From: Stenogyne calaminthoides
Taxonomy: Eukaryota; Streptophyta; Magnoliopsida; Lamiales; Lamiaceae
Direction of reading: 5' to 3'
NCBI GenBank assembly: GCA_037126765.1
Contig: JBBCBC010000001.1
Coordinates: 34,580,804-34,644,803 of the forward strand
Length of the DNA: 64,000 bases
Below the pieces are notes generated by a model that did not search any database, was not told the origin of the DNA, and saw only the letters and a program-made list of their open reading frames with translations. A program made the position numbers and the translations under genes. Numbering within the stretch: the first letter of the stretch is position 1; each line of letters opens with the position of its first letter. Of the stretch, positions 41,509 through 53,502 are shown piece by piece.

Positions 41509-42187
41509 ATATAATATTGATTCAATATTTATTTTATTTTCATTGTTAATTAATTATCCTCATACAGTACAATTCACTTACAAAAAATCTTAATATATCA
41601 ATTGTATTTTAAAAGGTTTTATAGCATACTAATTAGTATAATTAAGGTATATCATACATTCATAGTATAATATAAAAAAAACTATTATGTCATTAAATAG
41701 TTTAAGAAACGACAATTAATTGGTGTAAAAAAATTACATGTTATGGAATAATATATTGGTAAGATTTTTTTAAATAATTATAAATGTTTTAAATGGTATG
41801 ATTGACAACAATAAAATAATTTAAAATGTAAAACTTTTTTCAATTTTATTATGTTTGACTCCATCTCTAATTATTCAAATTATTATTAATTTGATATTGA
41901 TTTGATTTGAATTAAACATCACATTTATGTATACTTTTAGAGCTGACTTTACCAAGTCTTTATAGAAAATAAGGTATAAATCAATTAATATCAATTATCT
42001 ATTAATGAGTTACTATATATATGTGTATTTCACCAAATGACTACACAAAATACTATTTATATATTTTTAAAACAATTCAAATATTCAAAAGTAATACTAT
42101 TCATCAAAAATAGTGTAGGAACTAATCATGATAAGATAATATGTTTTTTTTAGTTTTTAATTAAATTGAATTTTTAGTTTAAAAATA
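41509..42187 (+). other. AT-rich flank between A and D, no gene seen
   Basis: This sequence is very AT-rich with many A and T runs. I see no open frame of note, no LTR and no clear repeat. With 44864-45278 it is the only part of the window outside the retrotransposons; D inserted into it. Confidence 0.7.
42183..42187 (+). repeat. Target-site duplication of element D (AAATA)
   Basis: AAATA lies at 42183-42187 and 44864-44868, directly outside D's LTRs. Confidence 0.92.
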
Positions 42188-43472
42188 TGTTGGGATATTT
42201 TAGTTTTGATTATTTATGCCAAAACATTATGTATTTGTCTACTTGTATTGTTTAAGTTAATTTCTACAGGTAACAAGTTGAGGGAGAAGTGAACAAGTTG
42301 AGGGGGAACTTATGTGAAGTCTTCAGAGAAAATAGGCCTGAAGATAAGTGGCCTGAATGAAAAAAAGGCCTGAAGATAAGTGGCCTGAATGAAAAATAGG
42401 CCTGAGGAAAAGTGGCCTGAATGGAAGAAGGTCAAGTCCAATATCAAATATGTCGGATGGCTCGAACGAGGAATCTGAAATGTTTGAAATCCTCGATCTT
42501 TGAAATGTTTGAAATGTTTGAAATCTCGAGTCTCTTTGGAATCGTCCCGAAAAGCTTTAGAATCTTTCAAAGTCTTTGAATATTGTCCTAAGTCTTTGGA
42601 ATCCGCCCCCGAATCTTTGCCGAATCTGTCCCCGAAAAGGAAATCTCGAGAGGAAGTATCTTTGATTTCGAAGGCTGAATCGACGTAGACCAATCAGAGG
42701 CGGTCAAAAAAGCCTGACAAAAAGCTGCAGAAATTACAGAATAGTATGGATTTGAATGTGACTTTCTCCAATGGTAACATTCAAATCCACACTATAAATA
42801 TAAGCTCTTTCATCATTTTAAGTGTGGAAAAATGCTATCAAGCCAAGAGTCATATCTTAAAGCATTCCCACCATAGAACACAAATCTGTAGATATCCAAA
42901 ATATATTCAAGAGTGTTCTAAACCCAATCTAAGCAACCAATGATATATCCTAAGCTTAGAGAGATTTTCCCAACCTTAGCATAAAGGCTAAACCATTGTA
43001 AGGGAAAATCTCAACCTAGTTGGAGACACCAACCAAACCCAAACCCTCTTGTTAGGTAGTTTGTGTGTGATTGTTGGAGTTGTAAAGAGTTAGTAAGATG
43101 CAGTTGAGTTAGCCAGAAAGCTCTAGAGAAGAAGTGAGTAAACTGTTTTAGACAGTCAGAAAGCTTGTATGGCAATCCCGTGGAGGGTTATAAGTCTCGT
43201 TTGAGTGAGAGCTCGTTAAATATCTGTAGGCAATCCCGTGGAGGGAGATAAGTCCCATTTGAAGGAATTTCCCTAGGATAAGGGAGAGTGGATGTAGGAG
43301 CTTGAGTCTCCGAACTACTATACTTTGTTGTGTTCTTTATTGCTTTATGTTCTTACTTGTCATATGCATTTGGTTATAAGCAAAACACATCGTTTAGAAA
43401 GAATTTTTTTTAAAACCACCATTTCTCCCCCTCCCTTTTTTCATAAAATTAAATTATCTTTTGGGACCAACA
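42188..43472 (+). repeat. Element D 5' LTR (1285 bp)
   Basis: It starts TGTTGGGATATT and ends GGGACCAACA, with a TATA box at 42793-42800. It differs from the 3' LTR by small indels and by CAG/CTG-to-CG changes around 42450-42630. Confidence 0.93.
42325..42425 (+). repeat. Tandem repeat of about 32 bp in D 5' LTR
   Basis: Units containing AGGCCTGAAGATAAGTGGCC and then TGAATGAAAAA are repeated about three times. AGGCCT and GGCC inside each unit are palindromes. The 3' LTR has a similar array near 43785-43865. Confidence 0.8.
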
Positions 43473-43474
43473 AC

Positions 43475-43486
43475 TGGTATCAGAGC
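43475..43486 (+). other. Element D primer-binding site (tRNA-iMet)
   Basis: TGGTATCAGAGC lies 2 bp after the 5' LTR. Confidence 0.95.
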
Positions 43487-43631
43487 GGGTGTTCTAAAGA
43501 CCACTAATTTTGATAATTATTGTTTTCTTTTAAAGAAAAAAAAATATTTGTGGTCACCTGAACAGATTCTTTTTAAAAAGGGGGAAGATATTTTTTTTAG
43601 AAGCATTTTTAATGGTTTTGGCATCATTATC

Positions 43632-43644
43632 AAAAAGGGGGAAA
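43632..43644 (+). other. Element D polypurine tract
   Basis: AAAAAGGGGGAAA lies directly before the 3' LTR. A second AAAAAGGGGGAAG lies 57 bp upstream (43575). Confidence 0.92.
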
Positions 43645-43645
43645 T

Positions 43646-44863
43646 TGTTGAGATATTTTAGTTTTGATTATTTATGCCAAAACATTATGTATTTGTCTAC
43701 TTGTATTGTTTAAGTTCATTTCTACAGGTAACAAGTTGAGGGGGAACTGATGTGAAGTCTTCAGAGAAAATAGGTCTGGAGATAAGTGGCCTGAATGAAA
43801 AGTAGGCCTGAAGATAAGTGGCCTGAATGAAAATAGGCCTGAGGAAAAGTGGCGTGAATGGAAGAGGCTGAAGTCCAATACCGATGAATGTCAGAATGGC
43901 CTGAACGAGGAATCCTGAAATCTTTGAAATCCACGATCTTTGAAATGCCAAATCTCGAAAGTCTTTGAATCACGTCTTTGAGTCTTTGGAATATTGTCCT
44001 AAGTCTTTGGAATCTCGCCCCGAAAAGCTTGAAATCTCGAGAGGAAGTATCTTTGATTTGAAGGCTGAATGATGACGTGGACCAATCAGAGGCGGTCAAA
44101 AAGCCTGACAAAAAGCTGCAGAAATTACAGAATAGTATGGATTTGAATGTGACTTTATCCAATGGTAACATTCAAATCCACACTATAAATACAAGCTCTT
44201 CCATCATTTTAAGTGTGGAAAAATGCTATCAAGCCAAGAGTCATATCTTAAAGCATTCCCACCATAGAACACAAATCTGTAGATATCCAAAATATATTCA
44301 AGAGTGTTCTAAACCCAATCTAAGCAACCAATGATATATCATAAGCTTAGAGAGATTTTCTCAACCTTAGCATAAAGGCTAAACCATTGTAAGGGAAAAT
44401 CTCAACCTAGTTGGAGACACCAACCAAACCCAAACCCTCTTGTTAGGTAGTTTGTGTGTGATTGTTGGAGTTGTAAAGAGTTAGTAAGCTGCAGTTGAGT
44501 CAGCCAAAAAACTCTAGAGAAGAAGTGAGTAAACTGTTTTAGACAGTTAGAAAGCTTGTATGGCAATCTCGTGGAGGGTGATAAGTCCCGTTTGAGTGAG
44601 AGCTCGTTAAATATCTGTAGGCAATCCTGTGGAGGGAGATAAGCCTCGCTTGAAGGAATTTCCCTAGGATAAGGGAGAGTGGACGTAGGAGCTTGAGTCT
44701 CCGAACCACTATACTTTGTTGTGTTCTTTATTGCTTTATGTTCTTACCTGTCATATGCATTTGGTTATAAGCAAAACACATCGTTTAGAAAGAAATTTTT
44801 TTTAAATCACCATTTTTCCCCCTCCATTTTTTCATAAAATTAAATTATCTTTTGGGACCAACA
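43646..44863 (+). repeat. Element D 3' LTR (1218 bp)
   Basis: It starts TGTTGAGATATT, ends GGGACCAACA, and has a TATA box at 44184-44191. AAATA follows. Confidence 0.93.
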
Positions 44864-45278
44864 AAATAAATAAATCATATTGCAATAATTATAACCAATA
44901 AATTTAACAGAAATTTCAACTAAAAGTATAAAGGATTTTTCGTATTGTTTATACACCTAACACTTTTCAAGAATATACTGCTAATAAATAAATTAATTGT
45001 TCCTCTTGTTGTAAGTCATGTTACGTGGAAAATATGATGTGGCGTTGAATGTGACAACCTACAATCAAAGTGGTGATGTGTCTAACGGAAAGTGTGTAAG
45101 ATGAGCACAACGTAATGTATGATGTCAACAGGGAATCGATGACCCAGTTCGTCAAAGTTGACTACTTCTGGGGGCGTACCAAGCCAGAGATATATTGAGT
45201 TGGGGGTGTGTCGAGCACAATTTACTTGTGACAAGCACGATTTACATGTGGGGCAGTGAGGTGGTATATAAGTTATTG
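44864..45278 (+). other. Flank between D and E, no gene supported
   Basis: The first part is AT-rich like 41509-42187. From about 45010 it is more GC-balanced, with two near-identical 16-mers (GCACAATTTACTTGTG at 45215 and GCACGATTTACATGTG at 45235). It could be a remnant of another repeat. No protein is recognised. Confidence 0.6.
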
Positions 45279-46823
45279 TTGGGAAATTTAGAGTTTTGAT
45301 GAAAGTTCTAAAACACATGTAATAGGACCAGTCAGACCTGTTAGCTGACTGATGTTTATATTACCGTTTATAGAATACCAGTTGATAATTACTGTATAGA
45401 ACAACTGATGTAATAGATAGGTCACATATTGAGGGGAACCTCAATATGTATAGGTCGAATCTAAAGATCCAAAGAATAGCCGATATCAAGCGGCCGGAAT
45501 GCAAGAGAAGAACAAGATCGGATCGATCCGATCAAGTCGATATCTCACCAAGTCATGAAGCTCAAACTCGAATTACTTGAAGATCGGATGACTTCGGAAG
45601 ATCGCATGTAAGAAGACCTACATCATCGAATCGCTAGTTGAAGCTAAGTCAACCGGCACCGAAGACTCCATCGGTAGATCGATCGCCTTTGATCGATCGG
45701 TCACCACCGATAAAAAATCGATGTTTCACCAAATCATACGTCAATGATCTGAACAAGAAGAATGTCAAACTTAGTTGGAAGAACAACACTGAAAAGTGTG
45801 TCTATTAACCAATAAGAACAAGACACGTATGATCGGAGCCGGCAATTACGGGATTTGGTGCTGCTTCTCCAACGGCTATAAAAGACACTATTCACACTTT
45901 CGGCCATGCCATTCCTGAAGCACATCACATCAATCCTGCAAGCCTACCAAATATAGCCTGAAATTCAAATTGCTCTCCAACTGCTCTTTGATTTCGAGGT
46001 CTATAAATATGGGATCACACTTCGAGTGAAAATACGAAAACCCCGAACGATCAAGAAGCTCAAGCTATAATCGATTTCATACGAAGAACACGAACAAGAA
46101 GATTATTTTATTAAGTGTTCATCCCATAAGTTCTTAGCATAGAAATCTTTTCATCTAGCTGATAGGCTATCTTAAACACTAGAAAAGATTTCATAGTTGG
46201 AACCAAAACAATCTTATTCAAACCCAAAGTTAGGTTAAGTTGTTTAGCAAGATCTCGCACTAGGGTTTCTAGTTACGATTTACGGGATCGGTTGAGTGAA
46301 CTCTTTAAATATCTCGTCTCAGTAATTTGTGTTGGACTAACACAAAAATCTAAGTCCATTGGCTTAGTTGGTGCCCTTGTGATAGGGAAGAGTGGATTTA
46401 GGATCGGTTTTGTCCGAACCACTATAAATCTTGTGTGCCTTTATCGCTTTGATTAATCATTTACACAATCGCACACAACTATTAAAGCGAAGATACATAT
46501 TCTAAGTTAAGATCACTTAGCACCAAGCTTCGATCCGATCAAGTTTGACACTTTAGTCAACTCGTTAAAAGACCGACTTTGGAATCGATTTAAAAACTTA
46601 GTTTTTCACAGTAAAACTTAGCTTCCGCGACATCGCTTAAACCGATAGTTACGAATCGATCTTGAGGCGATTAGTAAGTTGGTTATTAGTCCAAAAACTG
46701 ATTCACTTTCGCGACTCGATCAAAGCTAATCGCCTTCACACCGATCTGCATAAAAAGTTTTTCGAAGTCTATTCACCCCCCCCTAAACTAAACGCCCTCG
46801 CAAAAACCCGTTCGGGACCTACA
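45279..46823 (+). repeat. Element E 5' LTR (1545 bp)
   Basis: It starts TGTTGGGAAATTTAGAG, ends GGGACCTACA, and has a TATA box at 46002-46009. Between about 45460 and 46790 it differs from A's LTR mostly where A has CAG or CTG. Confidence 0.93.
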
Positions 46824-46825
46824 AG

Positions 46826-46837
46826 TGGTATCAGAGC
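46826..46837 (+). other. Element E primer-binding site (tRNA-iMet)
   Basis: TGGTATCAGAGC lies 2 bp after the LTR end. Confidence 0.95.
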
Positions 46838-46962
46838 TAGTGGTTCTACAGACCACTGGCTTTGTGCATCATTGATTCTTGAGGAAGAATCTTTGTGGTC
46901 AACTGAACATATCTTGAAAAACGTTTTTAAAACTCATTCGATTTTTCCAAAAATCACTCAGC

Positions 46963-47214
46963 ATGGACAATACCTCTGGTATGTATCATGATCTGCCGAA
47001 GTTCTCAATTGATGAGTATGCAGATTGGGCCATTTATATGAGCAGCCATCTAGGTTCGAATAGTGGCAGAATGATGGAAGTCATCGAAAGAGGACCCATC
47101 ATCATATATCAAGACAACCCTGCAGTTGGAGGAGATCCAGACTTTGCCCCGGGAAGTCTTGTACGAAAAAGCCCAGCCTTGATGGATGCAGAGGAAAGGA
47201 AATTGTATACTCTG
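46963..47214 (+). pseudogene. gag: Element E gag, first 84 codons
   Basis: It starts MDNTSGMYHDLPKF like A and C and is open to KLYTL, where element F is inserted. It resumes in frame at 61549. Confidence 0.93.
47210..47214 (+). repeat. Target-site duplication of element F (CTCTG)
   Basis: CTCTG lies here and at 61544-61548, a perfect copy. Confidence 0.96.
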
Positions 47215-48972
47215 TGTTGGTCCCGGTGTAAACGAGTCTTACACGTGTATGGGGGGGAATACACGTGTTCAGTGTTTTTAAAACTTTTTCTTACAGAGGT
47301 CAGCTTGGGTCAGATAGTCCTGAAGATTAGGTTCTGAGAAGCACTGAGATCGCTCGAGTCAAAGTCTCATGAGACAAAGGTGATCCCGAGCTGCTTTCAG
47401 ATACCTCAGATAATCCCAACTGAGTCTTGAGTGTCAGAGATCCTGAGTGGCTTGGATCAGATAACTAACTTACTGAATCCTCAGAAGAGAGTTCAATTTG
47501 ATAACTATCTGTTCTAGCTACTCAGTCATGCGGAATGGTTGGCCCTTAGATTATACTCGTTTTAAGCTTTGCTGAAAACCTTCCCTTAATTGAAATAGTG
47601 ATTAGGCTGTGATTCACTTATGCAACTTCAGTGGATTGATTCCAACTGAATATCAGTGAAAAGTGTGCTTTCAAAACAAGTTAATGCATCGCTTAAAATA
47701 AGGAAAGCAATAAAGAACACATCAATTATAGTGGTTCAGAGACTCAAGCTCCTACGTCCACTCTCCCTGACTCTTCAGAGAAATTCACTATCAACTTCTG
47801 AGCTTTCTGACTACCTCGTAGTTTACTTGCTCAACTCGGCCCTAAGCACAATGCAAAGGGTTAGGATATCTCGACTAAGCTTTGGATAAATCTTATCAAG
47901 CTAGGCTTAGTATAGTGAGCTCTCTTCAATATCGAAGCACTTGGGAAATTCTAAGTTTTTCGAGTGCTTTAACTTTTGCAAGAATAAGTTTTAGCTCTTG
48001 AGTTGCGTATAAATTTCCCGTAACCTTACAATGTAGAGGGTCACCAGTATTTATAGGCATACACCAAGGTCACTTTTGAAAACTATCCGTTGGAGAGATA
48101 GCTCCGTGAGTTCCCTCTTGTGGTGTGTGAAACGGCTATATTTAGGGTTTGAAACTCCCTAACACGTTTTAGGTAATAGCTTTTCATGTAGCCGGTCTTC
48201 ACTTTTTGCAGTCTGGAACTTTTGTACATCTGACATCTTTTTTCAAATGACACATGTCATTTGTCGATGTCGATGGGTCATCGGTCGTCTTCTCTTTTTT
48301 GTTGTTGTCTCCGATTAAAGGTAGGCACCTTCAACGACTCTTTTGGTTACAAGCTCGAGTTTGATATAACCTTAACAACACTTGACTTAGTTCCTTTTTA
48401 TGCGCATTTGAATGTCTTGGCAATATCTAACTTCTTAAGGAATCGCGATCTTCTCGATGTTGCATCCTTTAGATAGATATTATCGATTGCCTCGGAACAC
48501 TTTCGAGTTCATCTTGAGCATTCAAGATATTCTTGAGTCTTTAGTAATCTTGTGCCTTGATGCTTTTGATCTTGATTCTTGATCTTACATCTTACGTGTC
48601 TTGAGTCTTGAGGTCTTCTTCGAGTCTTCAGGGTCTTCTGAGTCTTCAGGGTCTTCTTAATCTTTGTAGTTTATACTGACTGATGTATTGAGTCTTCGTC
48701 TTTGAGTCTTCGCCATTACTCAAGATTACATCGAAGTCTTGATATCTCGATTTCATCCTGAAACTTCTGATACTTCAAAACATATCTTGAGTTCTCGAGT
48801 CTTCGAACCTATCCTAAACTATATCCATTGACTATACATTTTGCGAGATAACATCCCGAATACTCTAAAACCTAATCCCGACTCAACTATCAAGATCATT
48901 CTAACATGTCATACTTAGGGTTTTTGGATCTTAATCAAAATCATATATCTTTATTAAATTCATCTCCCAACA
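47215..48972 (-). repeat. Element F 3' LTR (1758 bp), internally deleted
   Basis: It matches 59528-61543 but lacks about 260-280 bp, present at roughly 60160-60430 in the partner and missing at about 47842. Its TATA box is at 48048-48055 (minus strand). From about 48245 to 48870 it carries CG-type changes. Confidence 0.94.
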
Positions 48973-48973
48973 A

Positions 48974-48986
48974 TTTCCCCCTTTTT
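48974..48986 (-). other. Element F polypurine tract
   Basis: On the minus strand this is AAAAAGGGGGAAA, next to the 3' LTR. Confidence 0.9.
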
Positions 48987-49290
48987 GATGACGCCAAAAC
49001 CTATCTTGTTACAAACATAAAACCTATACTCAGGTTTCAGTTTATCCTATTACAAGATTGGTTGTCTCCCAACAGTTTCTAAAATCAGAGAATCTCCCAA
49101 CAATTTCAGAGTTTCTCAGCAGTTTAATCATTCAGCAATTTCTTCAGTAATGAATCTCTTTAAAATAAAAGACATGTAAATAAGATAATGAGATATTATC
49201 TTTTGAGCATAATGATAAATCTTCATTGATGATGAGTATACCATTTACAGATTACAATGAGTTTATCAACAAAATCAAAAAGACAAAAAT
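48987..49290 (-). other. Element F ORF3 3' untranslated stretch
   Basis: This AT-rich sequence lies between the ORF3 stop and the polypurine tract. No gene is seen in it. Confidence 0.6.
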
Positions 49291-52200
49291 TTAAAGATTA
49301 CAGAATCTTCGAGTCTTGATCTTGATCTTGATTTGGCTCTTGGTCTTACGCTCTTGATTTGCTTCATTCTCAACTTCATCAGTGGGCACCTCCAGATCGA
49401 ACATTCCGAAGAATCTCTTCTTCAGCTCATTTCTTTCCTTGATGATGTCTGGACTATTTCCTGTTAGACCCAACTGACCAGCATACTGAGCAATCTCTTG
49501 AGTAATGGCCTTTTCATTCACCAAGCCATTATCAAGTCTTGGAGGAGGATAGGAATATGGACCAGGGGCTACTATCTCAGATTTCTCCTTCATCCGCAAG
49601 GTTAATCCACTCTGTAGATACTTTGGATAGAAGGTAAGGAGATACTCAATGAATGCTTCATTCTGATCTGAGCCTTCCCCTCTCCATTCCCTGAGAACAT
49701 CATAATTGAACCAGAAGGTTCTCTTGACTTCTTCCCACATATCGTTGAGTTTAATGGGCATCCATTTATCAACGTGGGGCCACTTTAGCGCTTTTGATGT
49801 TCCTTTCCTCTTGCTCGCAAACTTCCTGAATTCACTCCTTCGCTTCTGCTCTTCGTCTATCTTCTTTCTGATCACAGATGCTCCTGAGATCGGGCAGCAA
49901 CTTTCTTAGCTTGTTCCATTTGGAGTGTCTTTAGAGCATTTCTAGTATTGAAGACTTTCATCTGAGGTTGAGACTCAGATTCTTCTTTCTCTTAATCATC
50001 TAGAATCAGCTTTCTCTGGATTGGCTTAGGAGCCTTCGCACGCTTGCTTTCAGGTTGAACAACGCCCAAGGCTTTCCTCTTCATAGGCAATTCAGCAGCA
50101 GCCTGACTTGTTCCAACTTTTGCTCTAGCACTCAGTTTCTCTCTTGCAACATCAAGCATGGTTTGCTCAGAAACTCGAGTGTAGACAGGCTTCTCCACCT
50201 GAGCAAACTTTAACTTCTCAGAAGTTTCGACTTCTTTTAAGGCTTTGGCTAAATTATACATTTCAGCATCTTTTTTAGCCTTCTTCTCCAAAGTACGTGC
50301 CATGAACTTTCTGAGATCTTCGGCTTCCTTTTCCCCCTTCTTGGCACCGTAATTTGGAAGAAGTCCGGAGAGTCTTTGTGTCCATGTGATATTGCTCTTT
50401 GCTCACACAAATGAATCTCTCCTCGCTATCTCGATCTTGTTAAATCTTCCGCCTCCTTAGATGATTCTTGGCCTCGAAAAATTCTTGAGATAAGTGGGCA
50501 AATGCCGGCGAATAGTGCTTCCTTGAACATCTCTGTCATCTTGGTCATGAGCATTGAGCTCATTTCCTCAACAATGAGACTTTATCGGCACCTCATTCTT
50601 TTCGCGGTTTCACCTCTAGGAAATCGAGAACTCTCTCCGGTGTTTACGCTTGATTCATCACTTAACTTTGCATTGACTCCTTGACTTCTCATTCGAATTT
50701 TTCTTCCATGGAGGTCATCTGGGTGGTCGAGTGTTTTGAATTTGCACCACTCTCAAAGAGTGACTAAAACTTTCCATCTTTTGAGCTTGATTGGCCAACG
50801 TCTCTTCCATCTGAGCAATTTTGATCATCATTGGCTCAACCTTCTCAAGTTTTTCCATCAAGGGAGTGAGATCAATCTCGAGAATCTTCTGCGCACTTCT
50901 GTCTTTGTCGATCATCCTGTGCCTCAACCGTCCCGAGCTCCGGTCTCCAATCGAGCCTCGATCATTTATCGACAATTCAGAGTTAAAGATAGGACTTTCA
51001 GTAACTTTGGCATAATTGTTAATAGTGTCAAAAGGTACCTGAAGAGTTTTAGCTTCAGTCTGAGGTTGACCAATTCGGAGTTGATCGACAATGAAGTCTC
51101 CTTTTCCATCTGAGGCTATTCTCAATATCTCCCCTGTTGGTCCCCATCTCCATCTTTAGATTTGTCTCCATTTGCTTCTCGGGGCACCAACTTCAGTTGC
51201 TCTCCTTTCAGCCAACTTCTTCTGAACTAGCTCATCAAAATCGGAGTTTTTCATCCTGAGCTTTGTCCTCCTGAACCCTGAGAAGTCGGTCAGGAAGGCT
51301 GTCTCCTCATTCCACCAGTCTTCCCCTCTGAATGCAGCAATATCAAGCATCTCGGGAAGAGTCTGATTGAGGATGAATACAGTCGTCCTTAATCTGAAGA
51401 AAACATCTTGCAGATCAGGGTATGAGCTGAGCTCAGGGTTAGCGGTCAAGAATGACCCGTTCCCCTTGCTCCTCCACTCGCCTTCTTCAGCTTCTCCCTT
51501 CTTCCATCTTGGGCTCTCTGGTTCAGTTGAAACATCTGCTAAGGGATCAAGAAGTAGATCACTCAAGAGCTCATCAAGAATATTCTGCTCCTGAGCCTCA
51601 GCAGCATCTGAAGTTTGTCGGTCGAGTCCTCGGTTTTGCATCCGAGAGGGTTCTCGAGGCCTGAATTAGCATATCCTCGGTTTGAATCTGAAGTCGGCTC
51701 GTTTCTTTGTCGAACTGCACATCTTCGAGATCGACTCTGGTGGCTCTTCTGTCTCGAGCACTGCACATCTGAGGTAGGTATCTCTGAGGTCTGAGCTCCT
51801 TTAAAAATTTCCTGAGAAATTTTATCTGAACCTAGCGATGTCTCGAGCACCTCCAAGAAGACCTGCTCCTCAGTCTGATCCTGAGTCCTCGAGATAACCT
51901 GAGCCAATAATTGTAATGGTGAACTCTGGGCGGTTTGGCGCTCCGGTTGAATCTCATCAGAATCACTTTCATCTTCATCCGGTGAGAACCACCAATCTTC
52001 AAGCGTTTTGGAGCAAGATCCTTTAGTTTCAACATCTTTGCTCCCTGCTCCATCTTTGCCTCCAACAAAACCTTCCCCCTGGTTTGTTGAGTCTCTTTTT
52101 CAGTCGCAACTGGTGATTCAACCTTCTTTTCTCTCTTCCCCGATGACACTTTTTGCGGCAATGGGTTTAAAGAGAATTTTGGATTTAGGGAATGGGGTCG

Positions 52201-52936
52201 AATTGGCGAAGATATCCTCCTCCTCTCTGCACATCTCCAAAATGTAAGCAATTTTGGTGGCATGGTGGATCTTGCCTTTTATTGAGATCGCCCCGTCAAC
52301 CTTCTTCAAAATTTTGATCTGCTTTCACTCACCGTCCCAATCGAAAATTTCAGCCAGTTGAAGTCGATGGTGGGTGAGGCCTCTATCACCGCCATCGATC
52401 GAGCTTGGTCTTGATCTGCTCAAAACTCCCATAAGACTCATGATGCATTTACTCACAATATCCATCAATACACGATATTGTGGCTTTAAGTGCCTCTTAT
52501 GCAATGTCGAATCAAACTTAACAGGATTCTCAGCAATCCTATCTAAGTATTCCTGCTCTCTACCCGACATATACATCGTAGGATCCTCTCCTCTATCACA
52601 GAGCTCAAAAACATCATTCAGATTTTTTGGGGTTATGTACAAATCCTTTCAAAATCGGCGTATTTGGACGAATGCTCTAAGTGTGATACTGATGTCGAAG
52701 AATGCATCTGATCCTCTTCATCTACCTTCAAGTTATAGATGAATTGACGATTACCTCTTTCGCAAACTCCTGGTGCAGTCGGGTTTGCGATTAGTTGGAA
52801 TGAGTTTAGCAAGTCGAATCATGTGCGAGCCTCCTCTTACGGCTTTGAGTTGGTTGTGCTTTTCGGTGAGACAATGAACTCGTACCCGCGGCTTGTTGGT
52901 TTAATTTGTAATCTGTCTTAACAAGGTTGGAGCCAT
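49291..52936 (-). pseudogene. Element F ORF3 (third gene), fragmented
   Basis: An ATG at 52936 (MAPTLLRQITN) lies about 125 bp after a TATA box. Recognisable parts in order are: an N-terminal domain (52642-52325: LNDVFELCDRGEDP, HLKPQYRVLMDIVSKCIM), a helical domain (51641-51156: SYPDLQDVFFRLRTTVFIL), a charged coiled region (51125-50715), a basic stretch (50303-49992) and the C-terminal domain (49875-49291: KWPHVDKWMPIKLNDMWEE). The C-terminal domain aligns with B. Breaks are concentrated in CG-changed stretches, such as about 50340-50700. Function is unknown. Confidence 0.75.
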
Positions 52937-53058
52937 TTTAGAGATGATTTGAGAAATGAAGCTTTAGGGTTTAGAAATTTCTGGGCAAGGGGATTTATTT
53001 GCAGAGGATTTGAGAACGAAGGGTTTAATAAAATTTTGGCTTGAAAGGCTTCTTAGGG

Positions 53059-53066
53059 TATATATA
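53059..53066 (-). promoter_or_regulatory. TATA box of F ORF3
   Basis: TATATATA (minus strand) lies 123-130 bp before the ORF3 ATG, close to the distance in B. CATTTAATGC upstream (about 53205) also occurs upstream of A's ORF3. Confidence 0.55.
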
Positions 53067-53502
53067 GCTTTGAGATCATGGGGAATCATGTTGGTTAGGT
53101 GAAAAACAACGGTTGAGATTAATCTCTGATTAATCGGGTATATGAACCGACGATCTCTGAAAGGTAAGCCGCCAAAACATCCTCATTGGTCATTAATGTA
53201 GCGAGCATTAAATGATCGTTGACCTTCTTCGAATTTGAAACGATCCCGCCCAAAAAACATTCCTCAGGTGTTTTGTATTTATTGCGAATGATTTCTGAGC
53301 TTCACTTAAGCAATAAATGAGTTGCACGAGTCATTACTTCTTCAGACTAATTTTCCTCTATCAGTCTTCTTCTCGAGTAATCGACCTTGATAAACCGTCG
53401 ATTATAATCTTGAAAATCTTGAAATGGTTCTGTTTTGCTCTTGAAAGTACTCACCTTGAAGAATCTGAGTTTCGAGACTCGATTCAATATTTTCATTTTA
53501 TC
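53067..53502 (-). other. Element F pol-ORF3 spacer
   Basis: This non-coding spacer is equivalent to 12883-13343 in B. It has an AT-rich promoter-side half and CG-type changes beyond about 53330. I see no protein in it. Confidence 0.55.

Larger units (their letters stand above)
42188..44863 (+). mobile_element. Element D: non-autonomous LTR element with no coding region
   Basis: Two LTRs of 1285 and 1218 bp surround only 173 bp. The inside has a PBS and a polypurine tract but no protein. The perfect AAATA duplication shows that it moved as this unit, so it must use proteins from another element. Its inner ends resemble family 2: GACCACT...TGTGGTCA after the PBS, and ATGGTTTTGGCATCAT before the tract. 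Confidence 0.93.

Noticed and set aside
45082..45318. A 78-codon minus-strand frame between D and E
   Set aside because: It overlaps the start of E's LTR, has no recognised motif, and has no sister copy. It is probably chance.
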